Below, in pieces: positions 10,401 through 18,913 of a DNA stretch of 64,000 bases; positions within the stretch are counted from its first letter, which is position 1; each line of letters begins with the position of its first letter. The stretch comes from Agarilytica rhodophyticola (GTDB lineage: Bacteria; Pseudomonadota; Gammaproteobacteria; Pseudomonadales; Cellvibrionaceae). Location: the NCBI RefSeq assembly GCF_002157225.2, contig NZ_CP020038.1:6654991-6718990 (forward strand), given 5' to 3'. Under the pieces are notes generated by a model. The model ran no database searches. It had not been told where the DNA came from and worked only from the letters and a program-made list of their open reading frames with translations. Position numbers and translations under genes: made by a program.

Positions 10401-13400
10401 AACATAACCAATACCACCGAGACCACCGGTAATAAGATATACACCCCCTTCGCGGATGCGTTTGTTGACCTCATTTTTTGGTTTGTCAGTATTAACGTCA
10501 ATACGATCATACTGTCGCTGCCAACGGACATTATCGCGATAGGCATAAAGACCATTAGCAAGCGGCGCATAAAGTTCGTTGGTCATTAAATCTAACAGGT
10601 CCCCAGGGATCTCAGGCGTTTGTGTTTTATTGCCAAACAAGCCAGCGCGCTCTGGCTTTATGGGTAAATTGATATCAAAACAAGCAACACTTACTTGTGG
10701 AAACTCCCGAGGAATAATTTTACAAGGGCCTAGTGCCGTGGCTTTTTCTGCATAAGGGACAGCTTCATCGGCAACCTGCATCATGCCATTGGCATAGACC
10801 AACATTTCTACTTTGCGATCTACCTGCCCTTCATCAGCAATGGCTCTAGCTAGGAAAAATAAACTATAAAAACCGTGTTCTTGATTGCGATGTAAAAAGC
10901 TAGATCCAGGACGGAAGCTTTCATCTTGAGTCAGTAACCACAGGTGCAAAATACGATCGGGGAAACAACCACTGGCCACCAAGTCTTTGATCAATGGAGT
11001 GTAGGCATCTAACCCCAGCTCTGGAGATAACTTGTAGCTTTCTTGACTCACTTGGTAGTAAGCATCACCTTCTTCTACTGTAACAACGGTATGACCATCG
11101 GCACGGAGTGTGTGAACAAGTTTTTCACCAAGCCCACTTTCATCCATAAAAACCAACCAGTTTTGCTTGGCAACAGGTTTTGTCAAAACTCCTTGTTGCA
11201 GCCATACAGGCTTGCGGTACCAATCTTCGAGTTTTTCTATTTTTTGAATGGCTGAAAAAATCTGACCATTTTCTTTACTAGGTTTACCTGGCTCAATAAA
11301 GTATTGGCTGTGATTAAAGGCGTAGGTAGGCAAAGGAATACGATGGCGCTTCTGATCTCCCCACAGCTGCGATGCTGTCACTTTTAAGCCAACGCCCCAT
11401 AAACGGCCAAGTACCGTATAAAAATAACTATCGTCTGCAGTTTCTTCCTTTGGATGACGTAAGGTAGAAAACACTCGCTGAGCAGGAGCATCTTGATTTT
11501 GTCTCGTCAGAGAACCTAGGGTGTTACCCGGCCCTACTTCAAGAAAAATTAAATCATCACTTTCTAGCAACGTATTAATTCCATCTGCGAAGCGCACTGT
11601 ATTACGCAAGTGCTTAACCCAATACTCAGGGTCACAAGCTTGCTCGGCAGTAATCCATGTGCCGGTATAGTTGGAAATAAAATCCATTTTTGGTCGGTTA
11701 AGGGTGATGCTTCTCAGGTAATCGCCGAAGGGCTGCAATATATCATCGAGTAACCACGAGTGAGCAGCAATATTAATACGAACGGCTTTATTGTCTATCT
11801 CAAGGGCGGTGAGCTTCTCAGATAAATCGGCTAAATCTTGCTTAGTGCCTGAGGCAACTGACAGCATTGGGCTGTTAACTGCCGCCATAGCTAGTTTATC
11901 GTGTAGATGCTTCTCCAATTCATCAGCTGGAAGTTGCACACTTAACATACCACCTTCGGGCACATCATCCATAAGTTGGCCACGCAATAACACCAGGCCT
12001 AAAGCGTCGGCAAAACTAAACACTCCCGCCAAACAAGCTGCGGTATTTTCACCCATGCTGTGGCCGATTAACGCTTTAGGCTCAATTCCCATGGACATCC
12101 ACAACTTCGCCAATGCATATTCAACCATGAAAATAAGGGGCAATTGCACGGAAGGTTTTTGTAACTCTGATTTAACTGTATCCAGATCCTGGTCGTCCAC
12201 AAACAGGAATCGTTTATAGTCGAGATCTGTTTTTGCTTTGAGAATAGCGAAACCTTCATCCATGTGTTGTTTAAACACTGCTTCAGTACGGTAGAGGTCA
12301 AGACTCATATCCGCATATTGAGCACCCCCACCCGGGAACATAAACACAAGTGATTTATCGCTGCCATCTGCAGAGTGGGTAAAAAGACGTCGCTGATCAT
12401 TATTCTCAAGTAATGCGATAGCCTCTTCGCGATCCCGCACGGCTAGAACACGACGGTTTTCGAAGTCTTCTCGACCTTCAAATAAGGTATAGGCAACATC
12501 AGCCATATTGACATGGGGATTGTCCCTTAAAAACTGAGCAAACTTTTCAGCATAGCTATCTAAAGACTTCCGACTCTTGGCAGAAAAAGTAAGTAGGTGA
12601 TTGCTCTTATCATAGGTATCAGATTCAGAAAGTGCCGGAGCCTCTTCTAAAATTACAAAGGCATTAGTACCACCGACACCTAGGGAATTGACTGCCGCTC
12701 TGCGAGGCTCCTCTCCTTGCTTCCAATCCTTAAGTTTATGATTGACATAAAAAGGTGAGCGAGCGAAATCAATAGTTGGATTAGGTGCTTCGTAATTAAG
12801 ACTCGGCGGGATTTTTTTATTTTCCAAAGATAAGGTGGCTTTAATAATGCCAGCCACACCAGCTGCCGTATCCAAATGTCCAATGTTAGTTTTTACTGAA
12901 CCTAAGCCACAAAAACCTTTTCTCTCAGTGGTTTCATTAAATGCTGCGGTAAGAGCAGCCACCTCAATAGGATCACCTACTGGCGTGCCGGTTCCATGGC
13001 ATTCAACATAACCAATAGAATCAGAATCTATGTCTGCAATCTCCATTGCTTCTGTTATCGCTTCTGCCTGCCCTTCCACGGAGGGAGCTAAGTAGCCAAC
13101 TTTACTGGAGCCATCATTATTCACGGCCGAGCCAATAATGACAGCATGTATATGATCGCCATCGGCAATCGCATCTTCTAAACGGCGCAGTACAATAACA
13201 CCGGTGCCACTGCCGAAGATAGTGCCTTTCGAGCGATGATCAAAGGCGCGACAATGACCGTCCGGTGAAAGTATTTCATTTTCCTTATACAAATAACCGC
13301 GATTGTGAGGCAGATCTATGGTAACACCACCAGCCAAGGCCATATCACACTCTTCACTGAGTAGGGATTGGCATGCTAAATGGGTAGCCACTGAAGAGGT

Positions 13401-13958
13401 TGAACATGCGGTTTGCACATTCACAGCGGGACCTTTTAGATTAAAGCTGTATGACACACGAGTGGTGAGAAAGTCTTTATCGTTGCCGGTATGACGTAGG
13501 AGAAACATACCTACAGAATCCACCAGCTCTGGATTAGTCATGATATTTTGCGCTAGGTAAGCGGCCATACCTGAACCACCAAATACACCTATTGCACCAT
13601 CAAACTTGGAAGGCGGATGGCCTGCTCTTTCGAGAGCTTCCCAGCAACACTCGTAAAATTGTCGGTGCTGAGGATCTAAGATACCCGCCTCTTTTGGGCT
13701 AAAGCCGAAAAAATCAGGATCAAAGTGATCGAAATTATCAAGGTGTGCTCCAGCTTTAACGTAGTGCGGATTCTTCAAAAGGTCAGGTGTGACACCTGCC
13801 TGCGCCATTTCTTCATCGTTGTAGAATTTTACCGACTCGATACCCTTTTCAATATTATTCCAAAATTCATCAGGCGTCTTTGCACCGGGGACTCGGTTCG
13901 CCATTCCAACAATTGCAATACCATAACCACCAAAATCTTCAGCTTCTGAATTGTCCAT
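7443..13958 (-). CDS. Type I polyketide synthase, KS-AT-KR-DH-ACP-TE
   Basis: This is a single-module PKS of about 2171 residues. Domains in order: KS (about 10-440) with active-site Cys185 in TACSTSS and His321 and His361; AT (about 535-860) with Ser634 in GHSMGEN; KR (about 910-1410) with TGGLGGIG at 1177-1184 and Tyr1337; DH (about 1420-1700) with His1431 and Asp1605; ACP with Ser1833 in DLGGHSL; and a thioesterase with Ser1981 in GFSGGG, Asp2008 and His2143. No enoylreductase or methyltransferase is seen. It should add one extender unit, reduce and dehydrate the beta-keto group to an alkene, and release the chain. The AT motif IAAHS at the HAFH/YASH position does not decide between malonyl and methylmalonyl. 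The frame opens with TTG at 13979, but I prefer the ATG at 13958; neither has a clear ribosome site. The NRPS stop is 96 bp upstream. Confidence 0.9.
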   Translation of the reverse strand: MDNSEAEDFGGYGIAIVGMANRVPGAKTPDEFWNNIEKGIESVKFYNDEEMAQAGVTPDLLKNPHYVKAGAHLDNFDHFDPDFFGFSPKEAGILDPQHRQFYECCWEALERAGHPPSKFDGAIGVFGGSGMAAYLAQNIMTNPELVDSVGMFLLRHTGNDKDFLTTRVSYSFNLKGPAVNVQTACSTSSVATHLACQSLLSEECDMALAGGVTIDLPHNRGYLYKENEILSPDGHCRAFDHRSKGTIFGSGTGVIVLRRLEDAIADGDHIHAVIIGSAVNNDGSSKVGYLAPSVEGQAEAITEAMEIADIDSDSIGYVECHGTGTPVGDPIEVAALTAAFNETTERKGFCGLGSVKTNIGHLDTAAGVAGIIKATLSLENKKIPPSLNYEAPNPTIDFARSPFYVNHKLKDWKQGEEPRRAAVNSLGVGGTNAFVILEEAPALSESDTYDKSNHLLTFSAKSRKSLDSYAEKFAQFLRDNPHVNMADVAYTLFEGREDFENRRVLAVRDREEAIALLENNDQRRLFTHSADGSDKSLVFMFPGGGAQYADMSLDLYRTEAVFKQHMDEGFAILKAKTDLDYKRFLFVDDQDLDTVKSELQKPSVQLPLIFMVEYALAKLWMSMGIEPKALIGHSMGENTAACLAGVFSFADALGLVLLRGQLMDDVPEGGMLSVQLPADELEKHLHDKLAMAAVNSPMLSVASGTKQDLADLSEKLTALEIDNKAVRINIAAHSWLLDDILQPFGDYLRSITLNRPKMDFISNYTGTWITAEQACDPEYWVKHLRNTVRFADGINTLLESDDLIFLEVGPGNTLGSLTRQNQDAPAQRVFSTLRHPKEETADDSYFYTVLGRLWGVGLKVTASQLWGDQKRHRIPLPTYAFNHSQYFIEPGKPSKENGQIFSAIQKIEKLEDWYRKPVWLQQGVLTKPVAKQNWLVFMDESGLGEKLVHTLRADGHTVVTVEEGDAYYQVSQESYKLSPELGLDAYTPLIKDLVASGCFPDRILHLWLLTQDESFRPGSSFLHRNQEHGFYSLFFLARAIADEGQVDRKVEMLVYANGMMQVADEAVPYAEKATALGPCKIIPREFPQVSVACFDINLPIKPERAGLFGNKTQTPEIPGDLLDLMTNELYAPLANGLYAYRDNVRWQRQYDRIDVNTDKPKNEVNKRIREGGVYLITGGLGGIGYVMAQQLAENYNAKLILVNRTPLPSRSEWANWLIKHGHDDKISIGIGKVRRLEELGADVLVLSGDVTDADRMQEIVNQGNDHYGEINGVIHGAGTINDNLIQMKSQGEVEEVFAPKVYGTLVLGDIFAGKQLDFFVLFSSTSTVIAPVGQIDYVAANAFLNAYAQQRNNKEAGYTVAVNWGVWNEVGMAANSAANMGYDTAKQANKDVSDAHYPLFEKHIQTSKNGRDVHYLTSHYNTKQHWILDEHRTKKGQALLPGTGYIELIRAALNECGESSGFEIKELIFLKALYVPENITLAARVKLEQTIEGYSVAIQSEVNDGDAGSGWQTHAEARIIIGVEEPQDRQDVYQVMSRIGLQRISDSDTAPAQRTLQEEHLNFGPRWRVLRDAKYAENESAAVLSLDDKFEGDLEHFKIHPALLDIATGYAMELITGYLNNGTSDNLWVPVSYGSFKYYKPLTQRIYSWVRNSRANKVDDDFASFDISMFDWKGNLLAQVEKLTIRKMVGEVDFSIADNTPARLEKDELDRASGDAEFRSLSPSEMAFQHNLSQGILPEEGSAALFNVLDVCDEPEVIISSLELESLIEEVDATAASLHKEDDDTKFARPELDNDYVEPKDDIERNLVSFWEELLGVDQVGVEDSFFDLGGHSLVAVRLFAKIQQTYDVDYPISVLFEAPTIAACADMIRDVVGDTGLSDSSSETKDKTHQARYTHLVPMHSSKSTQVTPFFLVAGMFGNVLNLRHLAQLIGNDRPFYGLQARGLYGDHEPHETFEEMARDYIKEIQTVQPEGPYILGGFSGGGITAYEIARQLKQAGQEVAELILLDTPLPYNEPLSSVDRMSIHWQRIQNKGFAYFSEWAKNRYHWELNKFRNRFGEVEQASQSPAQFKSGVMEVAFYRALSHYDIKPMNIDAKLFRPKLPIKYRLSGGRVANKDRQVIYEDNGWPRYVDNLQVFEVPGNHDSMVLEPNVRVLATKLRECIEKADPKTK

Positions 13959-14054
13959 TTTTTTATCTATTTTTTTCAAGTTAGTAAAAATTCAGTGGCC
14001 CTAATAACTATTCAAGACCACCTGTAAATCTATTATTAAACCTCTAAAAAAGCG

Positions 14055-17000
14055 CTACTTGCGGCCTCTTTTGCGCAAGCCCATGCGCTCTCGTCTGCGG
14101 GATGCTCTGTCGCTACTTTTCTTCAGGGATTCATTTTTTTGATCCGAATTGAGAAATTCTGTTAAGGATGAAATGGTCGGGAAACGATACAAATCAGTTA
14201 GTGATATAGGCTTATCCACCTTTCCTTTGAGTAATTGGTGCACACGCACAATAAGCAAAGAATGGCCACCTAAATCGAAGAAATTATCGTTGACCCCTAC
14301 CTTATCGAGCTTCAAGGTATCTTGCCAAACATTGACGATTGTTTGCTGTAATTCGTCGCGCGGTGCTTCATAAATGGCAGAAGATGCCTTGCTTGCAGCA
14401 TGGGGTTCTGGCAATTGTTTACGATCGATTTTACCGTTGGGCGTTAGCGGCATCGCATCCAAAATTACGACATCGTTAGGCACCATGTATTCAGGTAAAT
14501 CTTTGCGCAAGTGCTCGCGGATATCATTAGCGTCAGGAAGAGCGCCAACTTTAGGCACTACATAAGCCACCAAGCGCTGGTCGCCGGGACTATCCTCGCG
14601 CAGTAACAAAACACATTCATTCACCTGTGTATGCTGACTTAGTTTCGATTCTATTTCCCCAAGTTCAATGCGATAACCACGGATTTTAACTTGATGATCC
14701 GCTCGGCCTAAAAACTCTATCACACCATCATCCCGGTATTTGGCAAGATCACCTGTCCAATAAATGCGCTCATCCGCTTTAAATGGGTTATCAATAAAGC
14801 GCTCATCGGTTAGTTCTGGACGGTTAAGGTAACCCCTCACAACGCCTCGGCCACCGATAAAGAGATCCCCCGGAACCCCAGTGGGAACTGGCTGGCGGCT
14901 TTCATCAAGAATATAAATATCCGTGTTAGCAATCGGCAAGCCAATGGGGATATTAGAAGTATCCACCACATCATGAGTGGTGGACCAAATGGTTGTTTCG
15001 GTCGGCCCATACATGTTGGTTAAACGACCATTGAGCATAGCTTTAAGGTCTTGGGCTAACGTGGTAGGCAGGGCTTCACCGCCAACCATCATATGTTTGA
15101 GTTTACCCATTTGCTGCTTAGCATCGTCGTCGAAACATAGCATGCGTGCCATTGATGGCGTACATTGAAAATGCGTTACTTCATGACGCTCCAATTGTGC
15201 GGCGATGGTTTGATCCAATTCCTGTTCTTCATTCTGTCCAGCATTGGCGTAATGGTTCGCCATATCGCGAACCTCTTTTAGCATTGGCAAAGATTCCATC
15301 ACCTTGGCAGTTTCAACACCAAAATCGAGTAGACAAGCGATTTCATCGACGTCCGCAGCTTTGCAACGGTCGATCATTTTAGAACAGGTTTCTGGGGTAC
15401 CAAAAAGGCCGCTGGTTTCAAAATAACGTTCAAACGCGAAATCCAGGATGGTATCAGTTTCTTCTTCAGTCAAACTTTTAATATCAATATCTTCAGGCTT
15501 TGAATCTGCGCCTCCAGGGCGCTTAAAAGCAGGAAATGCCCAGGCGAAATCCAGTACTAATTTCATCGCACTGCGAAGATAATCCTTCATCGGTTCGCGC
15601 ACTAATTCGCGCACTTCGTCGTTATTTTCACCGACAAAGGTATGCAACATTAAGGTGACTTTGCCGGCTTTTGGATCGAGCCCTGCGTCGGCACGAGCTT
15701 GACGGTAAATGCGAATTTTTTCTGTTACTTCTTCAACACTTTGGCCTAACAGGTGGGTCAGGACATTTACACCTAAAGCCCCCGCCTGCCGGTATGACTC
15801 AGGGTTACCCGCCGTGGTCAACCAAACTGGCAGCTCTTTTTGCACAGGTCTTGGCAAGGTTTCTATTTCCACCATATTGCCCAGAGGGTTTTCAAAAGCA
15901 ACTTTCTCACCACGCCACAGTTTTTTAACTGTCTCGATCTGCTCGAGCATTACCTTCTTATTATCTTTATGATTTTGCGGCATGATCACAAAATCATTAG
16001 GCTGCCAGCCTGCAGCAAAAGATAAGCCCACCCTACCGTCACTTAAGTTATCGACAACTGACCAGTCCTCAGCAATACGCACGGGATGATGCAGAGGTGA
16101 CACAATGGAGCCTGAGCGAATGGATATATTCTTGGTAATGGCTGCCAATGCCGCACTGGTAACCGAAGGGTTGGGATATGGGCCGCCAAAAGCACTGAAA
16201 TGACGCTCTGGAGTCCATACTGAATCGAAGCCATTTTCGTCAAAGTACTTGGCACCATCCATCAGAAGCTTATATTTTTGGCTGCCGGGAGCATCGTCAT
16301 TGCCCCACATAAACATGCCAAATTCCATTGGCCGACGTTGTACTTTCTTAGATACACCATCAGTATTACCACTGCGATCCTCTCGATAGATGATCACTTT
16401 AAAACCACGGGTTAAGGTCCAGAATAATTCCAATACAGAAATATCGAACGACAAGCTAGTGACGGCCAACCAAGTGCCCACAGTATCACGCTCAATACGC
16501 TGATCCATACCGACAAAAAAGTTAGTGGCGTTACGATGCTCCACCATAACACCTTTAGGATTGCCGGTAGATCCAGAGGTATATATAACATAAGCCAGAT
16601 TGCTAGAATTCATACTGACATTAGGATCAGCTACTTCGTCTGCCGCATCGCTAAGATCATCGACACATATAACCTCGGCCTCACAGTGAGGTAAATCGGC
16701 TTTTATTTCCTGTTGGGTAATAACGAGCTTCATATTGGCGTCATTGACCATGTAGGCAATACGCTCTGCAGGAAAAGCAGGGTCTAAAGGCACATAGGCT
16801 GCACCTGCTTTATGGACACCGAGAGTTGCCACCATCAAGTCGATGGATCGATTGACATTGACACCCACTAAAGCATCAGGGCCCACACCTTTTTCAATAA
16901 GTAAATTCGCTAGCTGATTGGCTTTATTATTGAGAGCTAAATAGGTAATTGGCTCATCTTCAAACACCAATGCTGTTGCATTTGGATGCTGGCTTACGCG

Positions 17001-18749
17001 CTTTTCAAATAAATGATGTATACATTCACTATCGTCATAGCTGACGTCAGTAGCATTCCATTGTTCGAGTATTTGTTTTTTCTCATCCTGTGTTAGTAAT
17101 TCAAGCGCTGCGACTGGGCGACTATTATCTTCACTGATATTACGAATTATCGCTTGTAATTGCTGAGCAAATTTCTGCAGGCGGTCTTCACTGATACGTG
17201 CTTTATCGAAGTAGATGGCCATGCCTGAGCTATCAACGCCAGAGTCACCAAAAGTAGTGCTTAAAGTTAAAGTGGTACCTACAATGGGGGCATCGATACC
17301 TAAACTTACACCCAGCGGTAACGCTGTTGAATCAAGTAGTTCTGGAATAGCGCTTAGCACTGGTGAACGGCCGATAAGATCTTTTGCCCAACCTCCCCGC
17401 CGATTAAGTTGAGCAATCTCGGCTGCTGTCTGATCAATAACTTGTGCAATACTATCTTTGAGATCAAAGGCTAAATGGAGGACAGCGTATTGGTTGTATA
17501 CACCGGGACAAGCCTTTGCAGCCTGAGCGATTTCGTCGCTGGCAAAGGCTAAATCAAATTCATGCTTGCGGCTCAAACGTCCCAATAATAGGCTGCAAGC
17601 ACCAATGATGATTTCAGCTGAAATCCCTCCAGTAGCTGCCGCATTCGACTCAAGAGCTACCTCAAACTTGGCGTATTCACTTGCATCTGTGAGAGCAGAG
17701 CTCTCGTTTTGGCTATAAGGCAGCTCGACTGGATCGAGATAAGCTAAGCGCTTGGCCCAATATTGATCGGCTCTTGCCAACTGCTTACTGATAGGCGTTA
17801 AGGCATCAATTTCTGCTTGAGTAATAGTATCGAAGCTATCGCACACACTTAACTGCCACTGATTTTGCAATTCACCAGGGGCGATGGATTTGCCATTCAA
17901 ATCCTTGAACTTTTTAAGGGAGATAACGCCTTCGCCGGTGGCGACATCAATCTGTCCCTCGTCCATCGCTACGATACTGCCTATTGCAGCATCCACATCC
18001 ATTTCCCTTGCTACAGCAGACTCGATGGCAAAGATATTATCGTTGATACGAACCTTCGGCATGGCTAATAAATTAGGATAATCACCAAAGTCTAAGGCTC
18101 GTACCAACGCTTCTATTTGAGATGCGGTTTTGTCCCATTGCACCATGCCATCAGCTATGGGACGATCAAATTTGCCAAAATAGCTACGTTGACTTAAATC
18201 CTGTGCTATTGGCGATGTTGTGCCTGCAGCCAGTTCATCAACTAAAACAGGGAAGCTCTCTAAGGCTGCTGCGAAACACTTAGTATTAATAGAAAGTGAC
18301 GTTTCATCAGGAACAATATCAAAAAGCGTTTGCTTTAAAATATCTCCCTCATCAACACCCGGTGTAATTTGATGCCAGGTAATGCCATAGCGCTCTTCGC
18401 CATTCATAAGTGCCCAAGCAGGCGTATTGAGGCCTGCGTATCTAGGCAAAGGGCCATCATGAAAATTAACCGCGCCTTTCTTAGCAAGCGCTAGCACTTC
18501 ATCTTTAATAATGGCGAGATGGGTAATACTGAAAAGGTAGTCAAATTCTTTATCTTGTAGGTATTGAGCATATCCCTCTTGATAGGGAATCACAGGAATA
18601 GATTTGCTATGCGCCCATTGGCTGATCCTTGGTGCGGCAGTAATAATGCCTAAAACTTCATGATTTTTAGCTAACAAGACCTCGCCGCACTCTATTAGCA
18701 GCGTATCTTCCCCTATTAAATAACAGCTAAAATTCGCATTCATACTCAT
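14055..18749 (-). CDS. NRPS loading module: formyltransferase, half C, A interrupted by LLM monooxygenase, PCP
   Basis: From ATG 18749 (AGGAG nine bases upstream) this is 1564 residues; the in-frame ATG at 18803 lacks a ribosome site. Residues about 1-300 are a formyltransferase domain with the Asn95-His97-Asp133 triad spaced as in methionyl-tRNA formyltransferase. Residues about 325-555 resemble only the C-terminal half of a condensation domain, with no HHxxxDG. The adenylation domain has core A3 YTSGSTGNPK (723-732). Between A4 (SFDISV) and A5 (NMYGPTE) about 360 residues (808-1170) form a MupA/Atu3671-type luciferase-like FMN monooxygenase. The specificity residues read by eye are D769, I770, L773, Q1195, M1221, G1223, M1246, I1254, W1255 and K1440. 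They are close to the glycine code DILQLGLIWK. The PCP Ser1497 is in DLGGHSL. The tail is strongly basic. Predicted role: load glycine, N-formylate it, oxidise it and pass it to the PKS. Confidence 0.88.
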   Translation of the reverse strand: MSMNANFSCYLIGEDTLLIECGEVLLAKNHEVLGIITAAPRISQWAHSKSIPVIPYQEGYAQYLQDKEFDYLFSITHLAIIKDEVLALAKKGAVNFHDGPLPRYAGLNTPAWALMNGEERYGITWHQITPGVDEGDILKQTLFDIVPDETSLSINTKCFAAALESFPVLVDELAAGTTSPIAQDLSQRSYFGKFDRPIADGMVQWDKTASQIEALVRALDFGDYPNLLAMPKVRINDNIFAIESAVAREMDVDAAIGSIVAMDEGQIDVATGEGVISLKKFKDLNGKSIAPGELQNQWQLSVCDSFDTITQAEIDALTPISKQLARADQYWAKRLAYLDPVELPYSQNESSALTDASEYAKFEVALESNAAATGGISAEIIIGACSLLLGRLSRKHEFDLAFASDEIAQAAKACPGVYNQYAVLHLAFDLKDSIAQVIDQTAAEIAQLNRRGGWAKDLIGRSPVLSAIPELLDSTALPLGVSLGIDAPIVGTTLTLSTTFGDSGVDSSGMAIYFDKARISEDRLQKFAQQLQAIIRNISEDNSRPVAALELLTQDEKKQILEQWNATDVSYDDSECIHHLFEKRVSQHPNATALVFEDEPITYLALNNKANQLANLLIEKGVGPDALVGVNVNRSIDLMVATLGVHKAGAAYVPLDPAFPAERIAYMVNDANMKLVITQQEIKADLPHCEAEVICVDDLSDAADEVADPNVSMNSSNLAYVIYTSGSTGNPKGVMVEHRNATNFFVGMDQRIERDTVGTWLAVTSLSFDISVLELFWTLTRGFKVIIYREDRSGNTDGVSKKVQRRPMEFGMFMWGNDDAPGSQKYKLLMDGAKYFDENGFDSVWTPERHFSAFGGPYPNPSVTSAALAAITKNISIRSGSIVSPLHHPVRIAEDWSVVDNLSDGRVGLSFAAGWQPNDFVIMPQNHKDNKKVMLEQIETVKKLWRGEKVAFENPLGNMVEIETLPRPVQKELPVWLTTAGNPESYRQAGALGVNVLTHLLGQSVEEVTEKIRIYRQARADAGLDPKAGKVTLMLHTFVGENNDEVRELVREPMKDYLRSAMKLVLDFAWAFPAFKRPGGADSKPEDIDIKSLTEEETDTILDFAFERYFETSGLFGTPETCSKMIDRCKAADVDEIACLLDFGVETAKVMESLPMLKEVRDMANHYANAGQNEEQELDQTIAAQLERHEVTHFQCTPSMARMLCFDDDAKQQMGKLKHMMVGGEALPTTLAQDLKAMLNGRLTNMYGPTETTIWSTTHDVVDTSNIPIGLPIANTDIYILDESRQPVPTGVPGDLFIGGRGVVRGYLNRPELTDERFIDNPFKADERIYWTGDLAKYRDDGVIEFLGRADHQVKIRGYRIELGEIESKLSQHTQVNECVLLLREDSPGDQRLVAYVVPKVGALPDANDIREHLRKDLPEYMVPNDVVILDAMPLTPNGKIDRKQLPEPHAASKASSAIYEAPRDELQQTIVNVWQDTLKLDKVGVNDNFFDLGGHSLLIVRVHQLLKGKVDKPISLTDLYRFPTISSLTEFLNSDQKNESLKKSSDRASRRRERMGLRKRGRK

Positions 18750-18913
18750 TCCTAAGAAGCTCCTGTATACCGTATGATGTTTCGTTCCATATAAAGTGCT
18801 CATCTAAAAGCTGTCTTTTTGTGCAAGTTCTGCGCAACGCAGTGCTTCCTTGATGTTGTACAAAAATCCTAATTTTTAGAAGTGCCTTAAAGGTTGTTAA
18901 ATTTAACTAAATT

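Noticed and set aside
8130-12070. AT domain as a clear methylmalonyl-CoA selector
   Set aside because: The IAAHS motif matches neither the malonyl (HAFH) nor the methylmalonyl (YASH) signature, so specificity is left open.
13959-13979. TTG start for the PKS at 13979
   Set aside because: It has no ribosome site and only adds a short lysine-rich lead. The ATG at 13958 is the simpler start, though it too lacks a strong site.
18750-18803. ATG at 18803 as the NRPS start
   Set aside because: No ribosome site precedes it, and the added residues are unlike formyltransferases. The ATG at 18749 has AGGAG upstream.
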